Source: Allodiplogaster sudhausi (taxonomy: Eukaryota; Nematoda; Chromadorea; Rhabditida; Diplogasteridae). Taken from it: 64,000 nucleotides of DNA. Below, piece by piece: positions 12,801 through 22,600 of the stretch (positions within the stretch are counted from its first letter, which is position 1; every line of letters starts with the position of its first letter). The notes beneath the pieces are model-generated. The model saw only the letters and a program-made list of their open reading frames with translations, was not told the origin of the DNA and did no database searches. The translations under genes were made by a program, and so were the position numbers. The stretch is from positions 10,124,501 through 10,188,500 of the forward strand of contig CALZFC010000005.1 in assembly GCA_945643635.1 (NCBI GenBank). Reading direction: 5' to 3'.

Positions 12801-15800
12801 AGAGTTGGACATGTATTTATTACAAATATTTACACACCTATCTCTAATCAATAAAAGCAATTAGCTGATAATTCTTATTTGCCTAGCCGCAAAGGGCCAC
12901 AACGGCTCAATGTTGACGGCCGCGCGCGCTCTCTCCACGGTCGGCGAGGCGCTGTGGCTGGCGTCCGAAAGGCGCGGCGGCCTTCGCTGTGGCCCAGCAG
13001 CCAATCAGAGTTTCCGCCGCGCCATGCGTCTTCTTGAGGTGCAATTTATTTATGTTTCATTTCGGCTTCAATTCATCAATAATGTTTCAAGAAAACATTC
13101 ACCATGCACGTATACTCTTTATAAACTAAAATCTTATCATTCATGTCAGAAAACGTCAACAGAAGAGGAAGGAATGGATGCTTTGTTCGATGAACTTCGC
13201 AACAACTGGCTCGCAACTCCGCAGCGAATGGTCCGAGCGGGTGAGCAAGTAAAAGAAGAAATCTTATTTTTGGAGTTCTTTTTCGTTGATTGTTTTATTT
13301 TTAAGAACGCCACTTCGAAGCGGCGGCGCAGATCTTCATTCGTCGCCGCGTCGTCGATGTCTGTCGTCGACTGCTGCCCACGCGTGACCGCGACGCAACC
13401 GCAACGCGTGCCAAGCGGCAACGCGTTCGTGCGCGCGTCGCGTCGCGTGTTGACTTGTTCGGTGGCTGGCTCGACACGCCGCCGATCACATTCGACGTTG
13501 CGAAGGCGGCCGTGCTCAACATGGCGATCATGGTCAACGGGCAGGTGAAGAGATTGGGGATGGAGATATGATAGAAGGTTTTTTTAAATCGAACCAGAAA
13601 GTAAAAGGAGCTATGCTAGGGACGTAAAGCAACAATATTAATAATAACAATTAATAATAGTATTATTATTCTTATTATAGCGATTACAGTATCCGATCGA
13701 GTGCGTCATTGACGTCCTCAGTGAAGATGTCCTCGTGATCGAGCTGGAAGAGCAGCATCAGCAGCTGAGACTGGACGGTCATGACATCTGGGAGCGCCAC
13801 GATAAGCCGAGCATGCCGGGTGCCAGCTGCTTATCACATTTCAGCATTTATCGTATTTATAACTGCTAATCTAATTACAGCAAATTGTACATGCAAAATG
13901 CGCAAGAAATCAAAGACATCAATCGGATTATGTGACATTCCTAAAAAAAATATGCGTTTCAATGTACATACATATACATTCTATGATTTCTTTTTATAGC
14001 GTTTTATATAGAAAGTCGATTTCTAGGCTCGCTAGCATGCGCATGCATGGTAGGCGCTGGAGTTCTTCTCGATGAATCCGCACTATTGCCATGCGGCTTG
14101 CATCTCCGCTGCCATTCCATCTTTCCGCAGGGTTCTGGTAGGTTTTTTTCCGATTCATTTGACAGTCATTCATAATGAAAGAGTAAGAAAGCGTAAGCCG
14201 AGCAGGTTTTTTTAAAGCTTTTCTCTCTTTCCTAGAATTCAACGTATGAGAAAACCATTTTTAAGCTAAGCCTCTTCAATTAGCGATCGGACATTAATCA
14301 TAGATTAGACATCAGAGACCGAGAGATGATAAAATTGAAGGTCTCGGCTCGAGCAGCATTCTGGCCGCCGCAATCATCGCAGCCATCTGGACACTCTTCG
14401 ACGTCCCGCACACTCGGCAGCAGATTGTCCATGCGGTCAGCATGACACATGGAAATGGAGCCAGTCAGAAGAACATCGAGACTCAAAAGGAGAAAAAGGA
14501 GACAAAAAATGAGTAGAAAATATACATATCAATGTATACCCTTTCTTCTTCTCCTATAGGTGCTGTACGTCGAGCAACTCCTAACCACTGGCGGCGGCTG
14601 GCAGGATCAGGTATTTACATACATACTAGAATAAACCTTAACATGTCTTTAGAACAAAATTTACTGTAAAAAAAAAGTTCAAATTGGATATGTTTGTATA
14701 ACAAGGTTGAAATTGAAGCTATACGTATGTGTGTACATGCATATTTTATAATTGTTGTACAACTCCAAGGTTGGCGGCATCTATCCCGGAATCAAACTCG
14801 GCCGTTTCGACAACGTGACTCAGCGAGTAGAGGCATGTTATATTGTGTTTTTATAACAGTTTAATGCGACTTTAACTTTACTTTCCACAAAATGTTTAAA
14901 AGTCGCAATCCTTTTCCCTCAAATAGGTAGATGAGATTGCCGCGAGCGATGAGATGAAGGCCGCCATCTCGCGTCGTCTCGTCCTCGTCTTCACTGGCCA
15001 GCCTCGTCTCGCCAAGAATTTGCTTCAGGTCTACCGACAGCTTAGAATGAGCAAAATTGAAATAGATTACGGTTGAGTTTCTTCTTGCTCCTTTAAAATG
15101 ACATCATATCATATCTCACCATGCACAGGAAGTGGTGCGAGATTGGCTGGCGCGAGAGGGCGAGAAGAGTCGAGTCATCCATGCGATGAGCGACCGAGTC
15201 GAAGAGGCTGCCAAAACAATTGGGCAAGGTAAAGTTTTTGATTTTTTTTTAAATAATAAGTTATCGATTAATTTACTTTTGTTCATAAAAAAATATTTTT
15301 GATGAAGGAGTGTGGCCGAGCGAAGATGTCGCCTTCTACTACGCCGTGAAGAAGACGCTCGCAACGGGCTGCGAGCCGGACGAAGTCACGCGCATCATTC
15401 AGGCAGCAGAGTTCTTTTCATTTATACTCTAGGTTTTGTACGAAATAAGATGCTTGTAGAAAGATGTGAAACAGTGTAGATATTAGTAAAACCATCTACA
15501 TACAGAATATATGTAAAATAATATTGACTTTTGTTTTTGATAGAAAAGGGAGGAAAAGTGATCTCAGACGCTGTCGCCAGCGGCTGAAGTGTGCTGGCTG
15601 GCGGGCGCGGGCGGTGGTGGATATCTCTGCGTCTGGCTGCGGGCGGACGCGACCTCCGAGCATGCTCAGAAGCTTCTTCGCGATTCTGGGGTGCGCATCA
15701 ATTTTTCTTTCCGACAAATGCATAAATTATCGACTAGTTTTGACTTATCGAGGAAAAAAAAAAGCAGAAACAAGAATCATCTTCGTACCATATCGAAAAT

Positions 15801-15871
15801 CCACTCTATAGTTCGACCACCTCCGGGTCGACCGAGTCGCAATAGCAACTGAAGCATTGCTTGTCGACTAA
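9843..15871 (+). CDS. FCSK: L-fucose kinase (fucokinase), 24-exon model
   Basis: This cytosolic salvage enzyme phosphorylates L-fucose to fucose-1-phosphate, feeding GDP-fucose synthesis. Exons: 9843-9906, 10183-10301, 10508-10591, 10670-10739 (weakest), 11191-11295, 11543-11721, 11799-11859, 11935-12047, 12106-12271, 12347-12530, 12625-12773, 12887-13038, 13150-13240, 13306-13544, 13681-13819, 14027-14137, 14341-14435, 14560-14610, 14770-14826, 14927-15028, 15129-15228, 15308-15402, 15568-15690, 15812-15871. They sum to 2,709 bases (902 aa) with every phase matching. The N-terminal half has VGSAGSALNALLV, GVWVAGTD and LSMFFDVVA. The GHMP-kinase half has GGLRCGPAAN, GGWLDTPP (about residue 565), GSGLGSSSILAAA, LLTTGGGWQDQVGG, TGQPRLAKNLLQ and AGAGGGGYLCV, ending ALLVD. 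Compared with vertebrate FCSK (about 1,084 aa) some 180 residues are absent around exons 9-11. Introns 6 and 22 need GC donors. The family call is firm; individual small exons are less so. Confidence 0.9.
15040..15105 (+). repeat. Dispersed repeat copy 2, truncated, inside FCSK intron 20
   Basis: Only the 3' part of the family is present: AAAATTGAAATAGATTACGGTTGAGTTT followed by a T/C-rich string and CTTTAAAA. The shared block is almost identical to copies 3 and 4. It sits wholly between the exon ending at 15028 and the one starting at 15129. Confidence 0.6.
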
Positions 15872-16643
15872 GCGCCTGTGCATTTCAACAATTCAGCCTA
15901 TTCTATTCACTTATTTCACTGTTTGCTTTACTGTGATAATTTCGGGAGCGTGCATACATTATTTTTTTATTGAAGTGCTTTATATTCACATATCTTGTTT
16001 GTAGAGGCAGTTAAAAAGTTTTAATAACATTCCCATTGAACATTTCTCATATGTATCATATTCTTGAATATAAAAAATTCTTATCTTTATATATTTAGAA
16101 AAGAATGGACTCATAATAAAAATTCGACTATTTTGTCTTGAAGTGAACAACTGAAATATTTTTTGCACTTAATTTATACTAACTTGAATGCCTACATATT
16201 TACATTCATCATTCGTTCATCGATGTATTGTTTCTATGTGTACAAGGGAGAATTAAAGCTATTAAGACAAGAGGAAACGGTATTAATTTAATGCAGATGT
16301 ATGAAAAATAGACAAGCGCAGAATGAGAGTACTCAAGTTTGGTGAGGACTACTCATGCAGGGTTTGAATTACAATGGACAAAGTCAGAACAAGGATGAAC
16401 ATTACTAGGATATGACTAGAATCACATGCACGATTCAGCTGCCAAGAGGTGTGCAAAGCCCGTTGGAATCGTTTGAATTGCACCGGATTATGTATATTTT
16501 TAAATCTCAATTTTATGGAGCTAATCGTGAATTCGCGCCATTATATTTGATTAAAGCGAGTGAGAATGTGATTTATCGAAACGCGACTATAAATATCGGG
16601 AGTATTCAACTAGATTACGGTTGAGTTCAGTTCTACTTTAAGG
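15872..16643. other. Tail-to-tail intergenic region of FCSK and the carboxypeptidase
   Basis: This is AT-rich sequence between two convergent stop codons, 772 bases long. It should hold both 3' untranslated regions. Its right-hand part is occupied by dispersed repeat copy 3. A 70-codon plus-strand frame at 16,412-16,624 runs into the repeat and is not believed to be coding. Confidence 0.6.
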
Positions 16644-16645
16644 CT
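16495..16645 (+). repeat. Dispersed repeat copy 3
   Basis: It contains GTGAATTCGCGCCATT at 16,527-16,542 and the conserved tail AACTAGATTACGGTTGAGTT at 16,608-16,627, with a diverged middle. The tail continues to TTTAAGG and abuts the carboxypeptidase stop codon, so this copy lies in or at the edge of that gene's 3' untranslated region. Confidence 0.65.
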
Positions 16646-19600
16646 AGATCCTCAAGGCGCACACGACAATCAAGATTAGCAAAGCGGACGACGTCTTCTG
16701 GGCAAAAGAGGAAGTTGTCGTCTCCACTGACATCCGAAGCGGCAACGGCGTCGCAAGCACATTTAGCCGGCTGCCGTCACTGTAAGTGGCATTCTAAGAT
16801 GTTATATTAACCTTACAATGTAATTGCAGCCCACTTACAACATCCGTATGCTATTAATTAACAACTGAAGAAATAATTTGAAACACTGACAAAAATGACT
16901 TTTAGCGTTACTGAATTCTTGTGATTCTTTAATCTTTTTTCCAATGTTCATTATTTTCTCTACAAGGACCTATTTCGTACTTGAGCAGAAGTCATCTGGT
17001 AGTTTGTAAAACTTCCACACGCACCTATAGTTGACAGCGTCTTTAGAGATGTCAACGTCGGCGATGAAGTTGGTGATCATCTGGGCAGAGGGACCGGCGC
17101 GATCCATCGGCACAAAGTGGCCAGCGCCCTGAGATAATCAATTATTTATTTCTATACATAATCATCATTTATCTCAAATATATATATATATATTATTTTT
17201 TCAATTCAAAATATGCGCTGAAGTTGAATGGACACAGACTCTTTTACCTTAACAGTGAGCACATCGAGAGAGATGCCATCGCCTTGGTAGTGCTGCACGT
17301 AGCCAGCGATCTGATCACGGAAGTGCCACTCTTTACGGCCAGTGTCCTGTTCACAGTCATTCAGATTAATTGGGAATTAAAGAGTATAATTGGTAGTTTC
17401 TAAAATAATTTATTTTACCTTCAGCGAATACTATGTGGCAACACTGGCAGAAGTGTGACGCGACCGGAGAAAAAAAAACGCATGTTATGAAATAAAATAA
17501 AGGGGCAGAGATATCTTTGGAAATAAGACCAAGGTACCAGAGCAACAACCTTAAGATGGTTTCCCTCGGCGACCGCTCGCATGAACCACGCATCTCCCAG
17601 ATAATTGCACACGGTGTCCACGTCTCCGTTGTAGATCAACATGCGAAAGTTGGGAATCTAAAAAGAGCTCAAACATGATATTGGGAAGTTTCACGGGGCA
17701 TTCTAGAAACATCGAAATACTTTCATAAATCTCGTCACTTTCCACAAACCGTCTTTGAATTCGCGATAACTTTGTCGAAGAAAGTGCGGGTCGAGAGATG
17801 CTGCCCGGTGTAGTTTGTGTACACCAAGTCGCTGAAGGCAAACAGGATAGTAAATATGACGAATTGGCCTGTGCCTCCCATATTGATAGGTACATGCATA
17901 CAATGTTTAAAGCCCGGGTGACTAATGTCGCAATAAAGATGCGCTAAGGCACTGCTTATGGTTAGTCTGAATGAAAGAAAGGAAGCTCTTATTCAGATAT
18001 GACGTCGTCGCAGCGTCCGCCCAGCAAAAACTGTTCTACCAACGGCGAAACCGACATTGAGAAGTACGACTTTATGAAATATCTCACGAGCGATAACAAT
18101 GTCGATTTCGACTTGGAATGTCAAAAGAATAAGAACGCACGTGCACGGCTTCCATTTGTTGCCTCTCGCCATCCACTCCTTGCTGACGTGGAGTGCCTCG
18201 AGCACTTCGCTCTTATTCAGATATGACGTCGTCGCATCGTCCGCCCAGCACGGGAAGCCCGCGAGAGTGTCCGTGGAATCGCGCCAGAAACTGTCCTTAA
18301 AATAGAACACTTTTTTGCACTTCAAATGGCTATTTACAGAAATATTTTGCTGTAAATATTGTAGATAATTCTTCGTCTTTTAAATATCTCTTAGACCATA
18401 TCCAAAAACCAACAGCCGGATTCTCATCTTCCGCCGCTGCATCACGACGTTGCCGAGAGTGACCGCGACGCGACACGCGACGCATGGCGCGCCGCCCGCC
18501 AGCTGTCGCGCTGAGCGTGCCACTCGTGCCCACGTAGCAGTCTTGGTAGTAGCTGTAGGCGTGCGTTCTGGAAGGAAGAAGACCGCGGTCATCAACGATG
18601 ACTACGGAAAAATTGAACCAAAAATAAGTCGAAAAAAGAAAGAAAAATAGCATTCTAACGTGTCCTCGACGCTGTACATGCGATAGAGCTGAAAATATTG
18701 GACTTTGCGCTTTGGAAACACACCAAATTACTTAATCGTTTTGGTTTTGTCAGGACATACTACATAATTCTAGCAGCTGTTAAATTTTCTAGGTTATCAT
18801 GAATGATTTGCTAACAATGTCACCGCAGGTCGAATTGTCCGAGTCGAAGTCGACATTGTTATCGCTCGTGAGATATTTCATAAAGTCGTACTTCTCAATG
18901 TCGGTTTCGCCGTTGGTAGAACAGTTTTTCTTCACATAATCCCACTCTCTAAATTCAACAGATATAAATGAAATATCTATAATCTTTTCTATCCAATATT
19001 TCTGTACTTCTTCTAACAATAAGTTTCTGTTTCTATATATTCCTCCTTTGCTCAAGCTCAGGTCATTCTTCCTTGCTAACTGGGTCGAGAGACGGCCGTG
19101 AAAGTAGCTCCAAAGAACTTGCGAATTCAGCAGGCTCTTCACATCCATGAAACCGTTGCCAATCGCGAATCCCTGAAATAATACGTAATTCGTACACGTG
19201 GTGTCGAGCCAGATGAAGAATAAAAAAAAAGTCCGTAAACTTTAAAAATATTTTTTCGCCATTAAACAAAAAATTTCATGCTTAAATTGTAGGTTTTAAA
19301 TGTTTACATCTGTCTATTTACTACCGCGCCTTCATTCTCAAGAAAGTTCGGTCAGGGGTCCCGGAACTCAAAAAAAAATTGTTCTGAGGTGTGCGGGAAC
19401 TTTCCCGGACTTTTTATGAGAGCCAATCTGAGAGACTCGACGACGGGCGTGCAGGGAATAAAATTATTTTTTGATTTTAATTTTATTTGAAGGGTTACTG
19501 TAGCACCCTATTGGGATTCCAAAAACATTTTTTTCAAAAATTTATTTTTGTTTTTAAGCACAGTATACCTCGAAATGTCGAAATCAGTTAAATAGCCATA

Positions 19601-22600
19601 ACTTTTTGTTAACTTAACGAAATTGACTTTTGAAAAGTTTATTACGTTCAGCAATCACAGGGGCATAAAAAAGTCATACAAATGTTTTTGAAAAAAATTC
19701 ATTTAAGGGGTCATATTGACACCCTAATGTATCGGAGGTGCGGTTTGGGCACGAAAACGTTTCGAGCGCGCGAATACGACACCACCACGTGAAAGAGGAG
19801 CATTTAAAACCCCTAGTACAACGGTTGACTAAAGGATTGTAGGGCGTATTGGTATCCTAATTTCCGCCTGAACATTCACATTTGCTCAAACTCGTGAGCA
19901 GGAAAATTGGCATAAATCGCTTCAAACTCAACAATGGGCAACATTAGAGTGATCATTTGATTTGTCTTCTTAAAACTAACAAAACAGTTCCAAAATAGGC
20001 ATGAATTTGCTTTTAATTTCACTTGTTCAACACTTTTTTGAAAAAACCCTTTTTTCTGTGTCTTGAAATCGGCACCTTTTCGCCTGTTTCTGATATTTGT
20101 TGAGAAGAGCGCGCCATAGTTTTACCTTTGTAAGAAAGAGCATTTAATTTTACGTAGTGTATATAGGTTTTCAACTGAATTGGACCACGTAATAGATGCG
20201 ATTTTGCTTCCAGAAACTCCTAACTCCGCAAATTATCAAAATTTTAAATCGCCGAATCATTCCCGAGCAGGTAGTTCTTGACCTAGAAACAAGATGGGAT
20301 TGTTCACCAGTCGATTTCATGCAGATATGCTATATTTGTGCAACATTACAAAAAAATAATTGGTAAGTTGTTTTTTCGTATCTCAAATAATTCCCCAATA
20401 ACTACGGAAATGTAACTTTATGACTCATTTTCAAAGCAATTTCTGGAATTTATCTTTCACCACATGAAAGAACGGGTTTTTTGAACCTGTTCAATTGCCC
20501 ATCACTTCAATATAGCTACAATCTTTTCGATAATCTATAATTAGAGACAGAAATCCGATGACTCTTTTCGAAAAAAAAAAAATTTTTTTTTCTTCAAATC
20601 GTTACTTTGCTGTATGTTATAGGTTGGGAGAGAAGAAAGACAATTTTATTCTTTATAATAATACTTTTTGCTTCATCATTTTCAATATACAGCTCAGAAA
20701 AACAGGAAGACATGGAACGATGAATTATTTTGAGTCAGAAATTCACGATGAATTATTCTGAGCTGTATATTGAAAATGATGAAGCAAAAAGTATTATTAT
20801 AAAGAATAAAATTGTCTTTCTTCTCTCCCAACCTATAACATACAGCAAAGTAACGATTCGAAGAAAAAAAAAATCTTTTTTTTCGAAAAGAGTCATCGGA
20901 TTTCTGTCTCTAATTATAGATTATCGAAAAGATTGTAGCTATATTGAAGTGATGGGCAATTGAACAGGTTCAAAAAACCCGTTCTTTCATGTGGTGAAAG
21001 ATAAATTCCAGAAATTCCTTTGAAAATGAGTCATAAAGTTACATTTCCGTAGTTATTGGGGAATTATTTGAGATACGAAAAAACAACTTACCAATTACTT
21101 TTTTGTAATGTTGCACAAATATAGCATATCTGCATGAAATCGACTGGTGAACAATCCCATCTTGTTTCTAGGTCAAGAACTACCTGCTCGGGAATGATTC
21201 GGCGATTTAAAATTTTGATAATTTGCGGAGTTAGGAGTTTCTGGAAGCAAAATCGCATCTATTACGTCGTCCAATTCAGTTGAAAACCTATATACACTAC
21301 GTAAAATTAAATGCTCTTTCTTACAAAGGTAAAACTATGGCGCGCTCTTCTCAACAAATATCAGAAACAGGCGAAAAGGTGCCGATTTCAAGACACAGAA
21401 AAAAGGGTTTTTTCAAAAGTGTTGAAAAAGTGAAATTAAAAGCAAATTCATGCCTATTTTGGAACTGTTTTGTTAGTTTTAAGAAGACAAATCAAATGAT
21501 CACTCTAATGTTGCCCATTGTTGAGTTTGAAGCGATTTATGCCAATTTTCCTGCTCACGAGTTTGAGCAAATGTGAATGTTCAGGCGGAAATTAGGATAC
21601 CAATACGCCCTACAATCCTTTAGTCAACCATTGTACTAGGGGTTTTAAATGCTCCTCTTTCACGTGGTGGTGTCGTATTCGCGCGCTCGAAACGTTTTCG
21701 TGCCCAAACCGCACCTCCGATACATTTGGGTGTCAATATGACCCCTTAAATGAATTTTTTTCAAAAACATTTGTATGACTTTTTTATGCCCCTGTGATTG
21801 CTGAACGTAATAAACTTTTCAAAAGTCAATTTCGTTAAGTTAACAAAAAGTTATGGCTATTTAACTGATTTCGACATTTCGAGGTATACTGTGCTTAAAA
21901 ACAAAAATAGATTTTTGAAAAAAATGTTTTTGGAATCCCCATAGGGTGCTACAGTAACCCTTCAAATAAAATTAAAATCAAAAAAATAATTTTATTCCCT
22001 GCACTACCGTAATAGGCCCGTGGTCGAATCTCTCAGACAGGCTCTCTTATATGCTATAGCATGGAACCTCGGAGGTTTTCTTGACCGCTCCGGGAAATGT
22101 ACCGGACCAATTTTGCTCAAATGTACCCAGCGATCCGGGATCCCGCATCTTTGAAACGGTGAGAAATAGCGTGTAAAAGTGGAGGCGCAGGCGAACCTAC
22201 TCGAGATATGGTTTGTCTGGCCTCTCTCATTTCGTGGTTATCTTTAGTTTTCACTCGCAGTCAAAGCAATTTCCGGGAAATAACGCTCACCGACACCCGA
22301 ACCTATGTCGCGTTTAGGTCCGGGAGATTTTTTTTCTAGGCATCTTTCTTTCTTTCTTTCTTTGTTTCTTAGTTTGTTCCCTACTTACTTTCTTTCTTTC
22401 CTTCTTACTTTGTTTCTTACTCTCTTTCTTTCTTTTTTCCAACTATGTATCTTTCTTACTTTATTTCATACTTATTTTCTTTCCTTCTTTCTTACTTTAT
22501 GTCTTACTTTCTAACTTACCTATTCTTACTTACTTTCTGTCTTTCTTTCTTCTTTTCTTTCCTTATTTCATACTTTACCTCCTACTTTCATCCTTGCTTT

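Noticed and set aside
12910..13548. Single 212-codon open frame across 12.9-13.5 kb as an uninterrupted gene
   Set aside because: It reads through two introns in a shifted frame; FCSK conservation (GGLRCGPAAN, GGWLDTPP) fixes separate exons with other frames.
14827..14839. A fifth GC donor in FCSK (GAG|GCATGT) at intron 19
   Set aside because: An in-phase GT donor (CGA|GTAGAG) six bases upstream gives an equally good protein, so the GC donor is not needed.
16412..16624. 70-codon plus-strand frame downstream of FCSK
   Set aside because: Half of it is dispersed repeat copy 3 and it shows no coding bias; the adjacent 16,644-16,779 segment fits the minus strand as the last carboxypeptidase exon.
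16650..16790. Plus-strand frame (KAHTTIKISKADDVFWAKEE) as an extra FCSK exon
   Set aside because: FCSK already ends at 15,871 with a matching C-terminus, and the complementary strand joins in phase to the carboxypeptidase with sensible splice sites.
17993..18325. 110-codon minus-strand frame continuing past the carboxypeptidase exon
   Set aside because: The extension after the Pro-Cys-Thr motif runs into the inverted exon copy and reads it antisense; the donor at 18,140 ends the real exon.
19081..19090. GC donor after carboxypeptidase exon 5 (TTA|GCAAGG)
   Set aside because: A GT donor (CA|GTTAGC) with the TTTAG acceptor also joins in phase, so the canonical pair is preferred.
21280..21576. 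98-codon frame in the right arm of the fold-back element as a transposase
   Set aside because: It lies entirely in the inverted repeat, lacks any catalytic motif, and the composition is that of the non-coding arm.
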